Part shown: in pieces, positions 7,655-13,998 of the stretch
Layout of the letters: the number at the start of each line of letters is the position of its first letter
Position numbering within the stretch: the first letter of the stretch is position 1
Origin: Chloroflexota bacterium
GTDB lineage: Bacteria > Chloroflexota > Limnocylindria > Limnocylindrales > CSP1-4
Direction of reading: 5' to 3'
DNA: 24,482 nt
NCBI GenBank assembly: GCA_021789355.1
Contig: JAJYJR010000019.1
Location: forward strand, 1 to 24,482
Translations under genes and position numbers: made by a program
Notes under the pieces: model-generated
The model's input: the letters and a program-made list of their open reading frames with translations, nothing else
Told to the model about the DNA's origin: nothing
Databases searched by the model: none

Positions 7655-7699
7655 CTGGTGTGACTCGTAGTAGTCGCACTACCAGGTAAGCGATAGCCT
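7655..7699 (+). promoter_or_regulatory. candidate operator and -10 of the XRE gene
   Basis: CTGGT (7655-7659) and ACCAG (7681-7685) bracket a larger imperfect dyad that also contains GTAGT-N6-ACTAC (7667-7682). TAGCCT at 7694-7699 stands seven bases before the ATG at 7707, so transcription may start at the start codon. An operator this close upstream would fit autoregulation. Confidence 0.35.
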
Positions 7700-7706
7700 T
7701 TCTCCC

Positions 7707-8552
7707 ATGCGGACCCCGGTGTCCGACCCCTCAGCAGCCCGGCGGGCCGAGCTCGCCGCCTTCCTCCGTGCGCGCCGCAGAGACGTCCGCCCCGAGGATG
7801 CCGGCATCGACCCGTTGCCGGGCCGGCGCAACACCCCCGGGCTCCGCCGCGAGGAGCTGGCCGTCGCCGCCGGGGTGAGCGTCGCGTGGTATACGTGGCT
7901 GGAGCAGGGCCGCCCGGCCGACCCGAGCCCCGACGTAATCGACGCCATCGCCCGGGTTCTTGGCCTCGACCCCGAGTCCCACCGCCACCTCCGGCGCCTC
8001 GCAGCCCTCGCCGTCCCCGAGATCGATCCGATGACCACCGGCATCCGCCCCCAGCTCACCCGGCTCCTCGAGATCTTGGAGCCCGCGCCCGCCTGTCTGA
8101 TCGACCTGCACTTCGACTTCGCCGCATGGAACGGCCCCTTCGCCACGATCTGGCAGCCGGACACCCTCCCTGTCGACAGGTGCAACCTCATGTGGCTCTA
8201 CTTCGCCAAGGGCACCGCAGCGAGCATGGGCGTCGGATGGGAAGAGCGGGGCCGCCACCTCCTCAATCAGTTCCGCGCTGCCGCCGCCGAGCACCCCGTG
8301 GACCCGCGCTTCGCCGAGCTCGTCGAGGCATTGAGGATCGAGAGCGAGCAGTTCACCGCTTGGTGGGCCGACAACCGTGTCGAGAGGGCACTCACCGGCC
8401 AGATCGCCATTCGCCGTCCTCCGGCCGGCATCATCCACCTCGACGTCACCGAGCTCACCATCGCGGCCGAACCGGCGCTCACGCTCTGCGTCCAGGTGCC
8501 ACACCGTGAGTCGGACAACAAGAAGCTGCACCAGCTCGTCGGATCCGGCTGA
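7707..8552 (+). CDS. XRE family regulator with MmyB-like ligand domain
   Basis: A 281-residue regulator common in actinomycetes. The N-terminal helix-turn-helix is clear: RRAELAAFLRARRRDVRPED, the GRRNTPGLRREELAVAAGVS segment, VAWYTWLEQGR and PSPDVIDAIARVLGLDPES. From about residue 110 the PAS-like MmyB ligand-binding domain follows, with the usual aromatic core (LIDLHFDFAAWNGPFATIW, NLMWLYFAKG, FTAWWADNRV) and the C-terminal LDVTELTIAAEPALTLCVQ. Members often repress neighbouring short-chain dehydrogenase genes and are proposed to sense fatty-acid-like ligands. Here its only downstream neighbour is an HxlR remnant, and upstream the divergent lipoprotein gene lies 211 bp away. The start ATG 7707 appears leaderless. 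Confidence 0.93.
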   Translation: MRTPVSDPSAARRAELAAFLRARRRDVRPEDAGIDPLPGRRNTPGLRREELAVAAGVSVAWYTWLEQGRPADPSPDVIDAIARVLGLDPESHRHLRRLAALAVPEIDPMTTGIRPQLTRLLEILEPAPACLIDLHFDFAAWNGPFATIWQPDTLPVDRCNLMWLYFAKGTAASMGVGWEERGRHLLNQFRAAAAEHPVDPRFAELVEALRIESEQFTAWWADNRVERALTGQIAIRRPPAGIIHLDVTELTIAAEPALTLCVQVPHRESDNKKLHQLVGSG

Positions 8553-8568
8553 CGGCTGACACGTCGCT

Positions 8569-8888
8569 CTCGAACGGCTCCCCGACCCCGACCACCGCGG
8601 CCGGCACCTCTACCAGCTCACCCAGGCCGCCAAGGACCTCTGGCCTGTCGTCCACTCGCTCCTCTGGGGCGACCGCTACCCTGACGGCAGCTGCCGCGTG
8701 TTCCAGCACGCCGACTACGGCACCCGCTCGACGACAGCGGCACCTGTCCGCACTGCAAGATCGCACCCGGACCCGACGACATCCTCGCCAATCCCCTGCG
8801 GCGGGAGCATAACGACCCCGTCGCCCGAGCGCTCCGCCGACCCCGCCGCATGCTCGATCCCGTCCCCGAACAACGAGCGGCCGGATAA
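8569..8888 (+). pseudogene. HxlR family regulator remnant, headless and frameshifted
   Basis: The C-terminal part of an HxlR/MarR-like winged-helix regulator can be read in two frames. First comes LERLPDPDHRGRHLYQLTQA, then KDLWPVVHSLLWGDRYPDG and VFQHADYGT. After a one-base shift near 8723-8730 it continues as LDDSGTCPHCKIAPGPDDI, REHNDPVARALRRPRRMLDP to TAA 8886-8888. The Cys pair CPHC and the PRRML tail are characteristic of actinobacterial members with a C-terminal zinc-ribbon-like extension. The DNA-binding N-terminus is gone, and the body starts 17 bases after the XRE stop. The stop abuts the transposase remnant, so an IS probably destroyed the gene. Confidence 0.7.
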
Positions 8889-9280
8889 ATTTCACCTCGG
8901 ATCTCGAAGATGCCGATCGTCGGTTCCGCCTTCTCATCCGCGACCGGGACACGAAGTTCACGGCACCCTTCGACGAGGTGTTCAAGGCCATCGGCATGTC
9001 CGCCATCGCCACGCCGGTCCGATCACCGAAGGCCAACGCGTTCGCCGAGCGCTTCGTCCGCACCGTCCGTGAAGACTGTCCCGACCACCTGCTCATCTAC
9101 TCGAGACGTCACCTCGAATCGGTGCTCGGCTTCTACGTCCGCCACTACAACGAGTCTCGCCCGCACCGCGGACGCCAGCTTGCACCCCCGCTGCCTCGCC
9201 ACGACCAACCACCCACCGGCCAGATCTACCGGCGCGACATCCTCGGCGGCATCATCCACGAGTACGACCGGGCTGCCTGA
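8888..9280 (+). pseudogene. integrase-type IS transposase, C-terminal catalytic part
   Basis: About 130 residues of an rve integrase-core transposase. Visible are the second catalytic Asp in FRLLIRDRDTKFTAPFDEVF, the TPVRSPKANAFAERFVRTVR segment with the catalytic Glu, HLLIYSRRHLESVLGFYVRH, YNESRPHRG and the terminal RRDILGGIIHEYDRAA. The N-terminal helix-turn-helix part and the first catalytic Asp are missing: the frame opens right at the end of the HxlR remnant. Four bases after the stop, GGCACCCC (9285-9292) resembles the family's terminal tip GGCACCCAC. It is closely related in layout to the copies at 1-99 and 22833-23914 but not a near-identical duplicate. Confidence 0.85.
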
Positions 9281-9476
9281 GGCCGGCACCCCGGGACCGA
9301 GGAGCGCGTTCAACGCGTCGCCGTCCGCGACGACGCACAGCTTGGGCGATGCGCCGTCGGCTTCCATCACGTCCTACTCGAAGTGACCTGCAAAGCGCTC
9401 GTCCCATCGGCTGCTCCGACCGATCTCGGTCCCGGCAAAGCTCCCACGCACCTCCGGCATCGAGTTCTTGGACCCT

Positions 9477-10133
9477 TCAGGTCAAGAAGCCATCACTCCC
9501 AGAACGTAGGGCCCCGGTCCGAGCATCAGGGAGACGATCGGGGTGGCGACGGCGATAGGCGGCGGAGCGGGCTTTCGTCCCGCACGCTCGGTCCGAGCAC
9601 CACCGACGTTTCCCCGGACGCGAGCGGTCCACGAACAACAGGGCGCAGTCAGGAGCCGCGCACTCCCGGACCCGGGTGATCTCGGCACCGGTGAGCAGAT
9701 CGACCGCGTCTCGTGCCACCGTCGCAAGGCACGCCCGCAGCGGCCGGACGCCCGCCCAGAGCACCCGCCCGCGCGAGGCGTCGACCTGGGGCGCGAGGTC
9801 GGAGTAGCGGGCCCAGGCGTTGAGGAGGTCACGATCCGCCTCGTTCCCGGCCGCCTCTGCCATGGCGGCGCGCACCAGCCGATAGATCGCCTCACGCAGC
9901 TCCCGGGCCCCTCGAAGGTCGCCCTCGGTGACCTGTGGCTCGTCGGTCACCAGGTCCGCTGCGATCACCCAGCGGGCGAGGTCCGAGGGCGTCTGCAGCC
10001 GCTCGAAGCTCCGCCGCCAACGCTCGCCGACCGTGGCACAGAACGCCAGGCAGAGCCGGCCCATAGTGAAGCGGAAGACCAGCTCCCACTCGGGAACCAC
10101 CTCGAAGCCCGGTGTGCTTGACCCATCACCCAC
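9477..10133 (-). CDS. CGNR zinc finger / ABATE domain regulator
   Basis: A 218-residue protein of the stress-induced regulator family: an N-terminal ABATE domain (LVFRFTMGRLCLAFCATVGE, RRSFERLQTPSDLARWVIAA, ELREAIYRLVRAAM) and a C-terminal zinc-finger module with Cys residues in ECAAPDCALLFVDRSRPGK and RRWCSDRACGTKARSAAYR. The motif that names the family, CGNR, reads CGTK here; the four metal-binding cysteines are kept. The likely start is GTG 10133, which lies seven bases after a TATAGT hexamer on the minus strand and has no Shine-Dalgarno. It is divergent from the maleylpyruvate-isomerase-like gene, with only 21 bp between the two starts. The last residues after the finger may be altered, since TTGGACCCTTCA overlaps the stop. 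Confidence 0.85.
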   Translation of the reverse strand: MGDGSSTPGFEVVPEWELVFRFTMGRLCLAFCATVGERWRRSFERLQTPSDLARWVIAADLVTDEPQVTEGDLRGARELREAIYRLVRAAMAEAAGNEADRDLLNAWARYSDLAPQVDASRGRVLWAGVRPLRACLATVARDAVDLLTGAEITRVRECAAPDCALLFVDRSRPGKRRWCSDRACGTKARSAAYRRRHPDRLPDARTGALRSGSDGFLT

Positions 10134-10147
10134 GTCACGACTATAAA
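10118..10147. promoter_or_regulatory. back-to-back leaderless promoters sharing one TATA
   Basis: On the plus strand TTGACC (10118-10123), an 18-base spacer and TATAAA (10142-10147) form a strong housekeeping-type promoter whose start point falls on ATG 10155. On the minus strand TATAGT (10145-10140) shares the same TATA and stands seven bases before GTG 10133. Both transcripts should lack a 5' leader, and polymerase cannot occupy both at once. Confidence 0.65.
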
Positions 10148-10154
10148 CCGTCAC

Positions 10155-10793
10155 ATGGTTACGAGCGACGTGAGAGCGAGCTTCGCCGGCGCGACGGACG
10201 GCTTCGTCGAGCTCACCGGCCAAGTCCCCACCAGGGCCTGGGAACTCCCCGCCCTCGGCGAGTGGGACGTCCGCTCCCTCGTCGGACACGCCAGCCGGGC
10301 GCTCTCGACGATCGAGAGCTACCTCGGCCGCCCGGGCGAAGGCCCAACTCTCGACGGCCCCCTCGCCTACTTCTGCGCCATCCTCCCCGAAGAAGCCGAC
10401 CCCGAGCGGCGCCGCCAGCTCGACCGGGCGATCGCCGAGCGGGGGCGCCAGAGCGGTGCCGAGCTGGGCGAGGACCCGGCGTCGGCCGTCGCCGAGCTGG
10501 CCAACCGCGTCGGTGCGCTCGTCGACGCGGCGGCTGACGACGCCCCGGTCGCGACGGCCGCCGGGGCGATGACGCTTGCCGGCTACCTGCCGACGCGCAC
10601 CTTCGAGCTCGCCGTCCACAGCCTCGACCTGGCGCGCGCCTTTGAGCTCCCGGTTCCCGCCACGATGGGACCGGCGATCGCCGCCTCCTGCGAGCTCGCC
10701 GGCCGGCTCGCCGCCCGACGCCCGGACGCCGCCGACCTGCTGCTCCTACTCACCGGCCGCGCCGGCCTGCCGGACGGTCTCAGCGTCCTATAG
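10155..10793 (+). CDS. mycothiol/maleylpyruvate isomerase-like protein (DinB fold)
   Basis: A 212-residue protein of the TIGR03083-type family with the mycothiol-dependent maleylpyruvate isomerase N-domain. The four-helix bundle blocks are FAGATDGFVELTGQVPTRAW, LGEWDVRSLVGHASRALSTI and TFELAVHSLDLARAFELP; the conserved His residues in VGHA and VHSLD are the usual metal ligands. Members are thiol-dependent enzymes or thiol-associated proteins in mycothiol-producing actinomycetes; the exact reaction is not deducible. Start ATG 10155 is fixed by the promoter, whose predicted start point coincides with it. The divergent CGNR gene may be its regulator, and both would respond together to the shared promoter region. 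Confidence 0.82.
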   Translation: MVTSDVRASFAGATDGFVELTGQVPTRAWELPALGEWDVRSLVGHASRALSTIESYLGRPGEGPTLDGPLAYFCAILPEEADPERRRQLDRAIAERGRQSGAELGEDPASAVAELANRVGALVDAAADDAPVATAAGAMTLAGYLPTRTFELAVHSLDLARAFELPVPATMGPAIAASCELAGRLAARRPDAADLLLLLTGRAGLPDGLSVL

Positions 10794-10865
10794 CTGGGGC
10801 GGCGACCACCGTGAACATCGAAGGCACCGGCCCCGCGGATCGGGGCCCGCAGCAAGGAGCACGCC

Positions 10866-11352
10866 ATGAATCGGTTGGAGGTGTGCGCCGAGCGAGCCGC
10901 ACTCGCGACGCCCGATGCAGTGTGGGCTCTCGTGTCGGACGCGACCCAGTATCCGAAGTGGGGGCCGCGGCGCGCCGCCGAGTACCGGTCGCCCGGGTGA
11001 CACTTCGACGAGCGGATCCGGTGCGGTCCAGTGGCTGCAGTCGTCGCGCCGCTCCTTCGGGCGTTTCCCCGTCTCAATCGAGAAGATCTTGGAAGTCACA
11101 GAAGGGCGGTCACTCGCCTACACCGTCGTCGGTGGCATCCCGGTTCGCAACTACCAAGGAGAAATGACCCTCGCCCCGACCGCAAACGGTACGCACATCC
11201 GATGGATCACGAGCTGGGACGCGACCACGCGCTGCCGCCTCGTCTGGCGGAGCCTGCGAAAGCTCTACCCCGAGATCGTCGACGCCCTCGCCACCGCAGC
11301 CGAGCGCCGCGACTCCCAGAACCAGCAACCAGAATCGAATCCGGCGCCCTGA
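10866..11352 (+). pseudogene. SRPBCC family protein, single-base frameshift
   Basis: AAGGAG seven bases before ATG 10866 starts a polyketide-cyclase/START-like (SRPBCC) protein: VCAERAALATPDAVWALVSD and ATQYPKWGPRRAAEYRSPG, then TGA at 10998-11000. The next frame carries on without loss: DTSTSGSGAVQWLQSSRRSF, GRFPVSIEKILEVTEGRSLA, YTVVGGIPVRNYQGEMTLAP, ANGTHIRWITSWDA and a C-terminal helix LVWRSLRKLYPEIVDALATA. One extra base in CCCGGG at 10992-10997 explains the break; removing it gives about 161 residues, a normal length. This is either a recent mutation or a sequencing slip in a G/C run. The fold binds hydrophobic ligands; substrate unknown. Confidence 0.75.
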
Positions 11353-11598
11353 GCCACGTCTTCCACACGCCTGAAACGCTCGAATCTCGATGGCCATTGA
11401 TCAGTGCACGTACGTGGCGCCGCACAGGGCACGCGCCATGCTGCCCAATGCAGCCGCCAGCCTCGATGCGCGAACCCGCAGCGTGTCGCCCCGCCCGTGC
11501 CCTGGCGCGCCGCCTTTTTGCCCTATGCACCCTATGCAGAAGTTGAGTAGGACCCCACAAACTCGCCCCATAAACGACAGGCCGCCGACCCAAACATG
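11353..11598. other. noncoding stretch with small repeats before the IS110 element
   Basis: I see no gene here. It holds a 9-bp inverted repeat CAGGGCACG/CGTGCCCTG (11425-11433 and 11496-11504), the self-complementary GGCGCGCC followed by T5 at about 11504-11519 (a weak terminator at best), and a perfect 9-bp tandem repeat CCCTATGCA (11521-11538). TGAGTAGG at 11544-11551 has its complement CCTACTCA at 13257-13264 on the other side of the transposase gene. Confidence 0.4.
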
Positions 11599-11611
11599 CT
11601 GGTCAGCAACC

Positions 11612-11800
11612 CAGAGCCCTTCTCGGGCTCGCCGGGGCGAGCGAAGATTCTGCGTCGCGTTCGCCCCCCGTGGTCCCGAGCGCGATGGGCGGCGCTTCGC
11701 GAGAATGGCTCGGTCCGTCCCGGTATGACGCCGAAGCCTCTGTAGTGCCGACGAGCCTGTTGGTCAGCATGGTGGTGGAGGGCTCCCACGGGAACCGTGG
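11612..11800 (+). ncRNA. candidate IS110 bridge RNA
   Basis: IS110-group elements encode a bridge RNA in the left noncoding end, with one hairpin and two internal-loop stems that pair with target and donor DNA. The stretch offers this layout. Hairpin 1: GAGCCC-N5-GGGCTC (11614-11630). Stem 2: GAGC (11639) and ATTCT (11647) pair with AGAAT (11702) and GCTC (11708), then CGCG and CGCCC pair inward with GGGCG and CGCG, leaving asymmetric internal loops as in a target-binding loop. Stem 3: AGCC..TC (11735) with GA.GGCT (11778-11784) enclosing GCCGAC/GTCAGC, a possible donor loop. Then CCACGG-GAA-CCGTGG (11786-11800). Folding was done by eye. Confidence 0.55.
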
Positions 11801-11884
11801 ATTGTTGCCTCGAGCACGAGCATCAGACTCCTGATCTTCTCCCTGCCCTCCCCGGGACGGGCACCGACGAGAAGGGAGGACGCG

Positions 11885-13129
11885 ATGGAGGTGGTCCATC
11901 CGCGCTGTGCCGGGATCGACGTCTCGAAGCGCGACGCGAAGGTGTGCATCCGCGTCGCCGGGAGCGGTCCCAAGAAGGCGAGCTCGACGGTGACGACCTT
12001 CGGGTCGGTGACGAACCAGGTGCTCGCGCTCCGGGACTACCTCGTCGCGGCGGAGGTGACCCTCGTCGTCATGGAGGCGACGAGCGACTACTGGAAGCCC
12101 TTCTACTACCTGCTCGAGGACGGACCGTTCGAGGTCATGCTCGTGAACGCCCGCCACGTGAAGAACCTCCCCGGGCGAAAGACCGACGTCTCGGACGCGG
12201 CGTGGCTCGCCGATCTCGGCGCGCACGGGCTCGTCCGTGGGAGCTTCGTCCCGCCCGAGCCGATCCGCCAGTTGCGCGACCTCACCCGCACCCGCACGGC
12301 GATCACGCGCGAACGGGCCCGGGAGATCCAGCGCCTCGAAAAGCTCCTCGAGGACGCCGGCATCAAGCTCTCCTCGGTCGCCTCCGACATAAGCGGGGTC
12401 TCCGGACGGGCGATGCTCGAAGCACTGATAGCGGGTGAACGCGACCCGGCCGTGCTCGCGGACCTCGCGAAACGCCGGATGCGCTCGAAGATCCCTGCGC
12501 TCACCGAGGCACTCACCGGTCGCTTCTCCGAGCACCACGCCTTCTTGGCCCGACTGCACCTCGACCTTGTCGACCAGCACAGCCGAGCCCTCGAGGACCT
12601 CACGACGCGGATCGAGGTGGTGATCGCGCCCTTTCGTTGCGCCCGGGACCTCCTCGTCACCATCCCCGGGATCTCGACCACCGTCGCGGAGGTGATCATC
12701 GCGGAGACCGGCGGGGACATGGCCCGGTTCCAAAGTGCCGGTCACCTCGCCTCCTGGGCCGGCACGTGCCCCGGCTCGAACGAGTCGGCGGGACGGGTGA
12801 AGTCCACCCACACCCGACCGGGCAACCCCTACCTGAAGGGAGCGCTCGGCGCCGCCGCGATGGCGGCCGCGCAGAGCCGCGACACCTACTTCGCCGCGAA
12901 GTACCGACGGATCGCGTCTCGTCGGGGACCGGTGAAGGCGATCGTCGCACTGGAGCACGCCATGCTCATCGCCGTCTGGAACATGCTCACGACCGGCGCC
13001 ACCTACGACGATCCCGGTGGCGACTTCTACACCCGCCTCGACCCCGACCGGGCAAAGCACCGCGCCCTCGACCAGCTCCGCAAGATGGGTTATGCGGTCA
13101 CCATCGAGGCCCAGGCCGACGCGGGGTAG
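11885..13129 (+). CDS. IS110 family transposase/recombinase
   Basis: An apparently intact 414-residue transposase. The N-terminal RuvC-like DEDD domain has Asp12 in CAGIDVSKRDAK, Glu64 in VVMEATSDYW, and Asp101/Asp104 in GRKTDVSDAAWLADLG. A coiled-coil-like helical segment (ITRERAREIQRLEKLLEDAG) links it to the C-terminal Transposase_20 domain: LLVTIPGISTTVAEVIIAE, FQSAGHLASWAGTCPGSNES with the candidate Ser nucleophile near residue 301, and NPYLKGALGAAAMAAAQS. The enzyme performs RNA-guided recombination using the bridge RNA encoded upstream. GGGAGG five bases before ATG 11885 is a strong ribosome-binding site. No frameshift or stop was found, so it could be active; only one copy is present in the window. 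Confidence 0.95.
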   Translation: MEVVHPRCAGIDVSKRDAKVCIRVAGSGPKKASSTVTTFGSVTNQVLALRDYLVAAEVTLVVMEATSDYWKPFYYLLEDGPFEVMLVNARHVKNLPGRKTDVSDAAWLADLGAHGLVRGSFVPPEPIRQLRDLTRTRTAITRERAREIQRLEKLLEDAGIKLSSVASDISGVSGRAMLEALIAGERDPAVLADLAKRRMRSKIPALTEALTGRFSEHHAFLARLHLDLVDQHSRALEDLTTRIEVVIAPFRCARDLLVTIPGISTTVAEVIIAETGGDMARFQSAGHLASWAGTCPGSNESAGRVKSTHTRPGNPYLKGALGAAAMAAAQSRDTYFAAKYRRIASRRGPVKAIVALEHAMLIAVWNMLTTGATYDDPGGDFYTRLDPDRAKHRALDQLRKMGYAVTIEAQADAG

Positions 13130-13329
13130 GAGGGAATCTTCGCATCCCAGCGTTTCAATGGTGGCGGGGGTTCAGGGCGGGAACGCGTCTTCCGGCCTTC
13201 GACGTCACGGAGGCGCTGCTCCCGGGACTTGCCCCATGCGGCCGCCTGGGTCCTGCCCTACTCAGCGCGTGACCGTGACCGCCGATGTCCCGAGAAACCT
13301 CGTCCCGGTGAGAAGTGTCTGCCACCCCG

Positions 13330-13752
13330 TCAACCCACGCGCGGGAGCACCTCGAAGTAGCCGCCGTCGAGCGACCTGACAACGTCGAAATGTCGGCGGT
13401 CCAGGCTGGCGATCGTGCGCGTCCGGTACCGCTCGGCCAGGACCACGATCGAGGCATCCGCCACTCCGATCGCCTGGTCCCGGTAGCTGGCGATGACCTC
13501 ACGGGCGCGGCGAAGCCTCTCTTCGTCGAAACCTGCCAAGTCCCACGCCCCGCCGGTCAGCTCGTCGAGCACGGCCAGCTCGTCGTCCACACCGTGTCGG
13601 GTCGCAACGAGGTAGTCCAGCTCAGCCACTACATACGGCGAGACGACCAGGACATCGGCTACGACCAGCACCCCCGACACCGCTTCGTGGTCGGGCTCGG
13701 AGGCATCGAAGAACGCCAGCAGGGCACTCGTGTCGACGATGACGGTAGGCAC
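13330..13752 (-). CDS. vapC: PIN domain ribonuclease toxin (VapC-like)
   Basis: A 140-residue PIN-domain protein. Acidic residues of the metal site are visible: Asp in VIVDTSALLAFFD near residue 7, Glu in VVAELDYLV, Asp in IGVADASIVVLAE and Asp in ASLDRRHFDVV. Such toxins are Mg-dependent endoribonucleases that cut tRNA or rRNA when freed from the antitoxin. The start is GTG 13752, three bases behind the stop of the antitoxin gene, with GGGGAG about ten bases upstream. The length is typical. The IS110 element lies on its 3' side and does not reach into the frame. Confidence 0.9.
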   Translation of the reverse strand: MPTVIVDTSALLAFFDASEPDHEAVSGVLVVADVLVVSPYVVAELDYLVATRHGVDDELAVLDELTGGAWDLAGFDEERLRRAREVIASYRDQAIGVADASIVVLAERYRTRTIASLDRRHFDVVRSLDGGYFEVLPRVG

Positions 13753-13755
13753 CCC

Positions 13756-13971
13756 TCAGCGCTCCCCGAAGCCGGCAAGCAGCTCCTCGGCGTGGCGGGC
13801 GATCGGCTGCCCGCTCGAGTACAGCGCGCCACGAGGACGCGGGCGAACACGGCCGACCGACACACGAATCGACTCGCGGATGATCTCTGCCTCGGATACT
13901 CCGCGCTCGGCTGCAGCCCGCTTGACCGCCGCCTTCAGGTCCTCCGGCAGGTACAGCGTCGTCTTCTCCAC
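13756..13971 (-). CDS. vapB: ribbon-helix-helix antitoxin (VapB-like)
   Basis: A 71-residue antitoxin. The N-terminal ribbon-helix-helix reads KTTLYLPEDLKAAVKRAAAE and RGVSEAEIIRESIRVSVG, a CopG/VapB-type DNA-binding fold; the C-terminal part (SSGQPIARHAEELLAGFGE) would wrap around the toxin. The start GTG 13971 fits both the family N-terminus and a leaderless promoter: TACCAT lies seven bases upstream. A near-perfect 18-bp palindrome overlaps that promoter, so the pair should repress its own transcription. It is the first gene of a two-gene operon with the PIN toxin. Confidence 0.88.
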   Translation of the reverse strand: MEKTTLYLPEDLKAAVKRAAAERGVSEAEIIRESIRVSVGRVRPRPRGALYSSGQPIARHAEELLAGFGER

Positions 13972-13978
13972 AGGGCGT

Positions 13979-13998
13979 ATGGTACCACCGGTGGCACC
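13979..13998 (-). promoter_or_regulatory. vapBC promoter with 18-bp operator palindrome
   Basis: GGTACCACCGGTGGCACC (13981-13998) pairs eight of nine positions around its centre and contains the perfect CCACCGGTGG. The minus-strand -10 candidate TACCAT (13984-13979) overlaps one arm and ends seven bases before the GTG start. Binding of the antitoxin here would block polymerase directly. Confidence 0.6.

Larger units (their letters stand above)
11599..13150 (+). mobile_element. IS110-family element (ends approximate)
   Basis: The element comprises a noncoding left part of nearly 300 bases that folds into several hairpins, the intact transposase gene and a short right end. IS110 elements lack terminal inverted repeats and do not make target duplications, so the ends cannot be read off. 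The left limit is placed at CT 11599-11600 because the following GGTCAGCA is repeated inside the predicted donor loop at 11762-11769; the right limit is a guess shortly after the stop codon. Confidence 0.6.

Noticed and set aside
9290..9385. Minus-strand peptide starting MMEADGASPKLCVVADGD
   Set aside because: It looks protein-like for about 30 residues but then runs into the antisense of the transposase remnant; I could not tie it to any family.
11504..11519. GGCGCGCC followed by T5 as a rho-independent terminator
   Set aside because: The stem has no loop and only four pairs per arm; too weak to call.
11603..13060. 485-codon minus-strand frame across the IS110 element
   Set aside because: It is the antisense of the transposase, has no domain resemblance and an abnormal Arg/Gly/Val composition.
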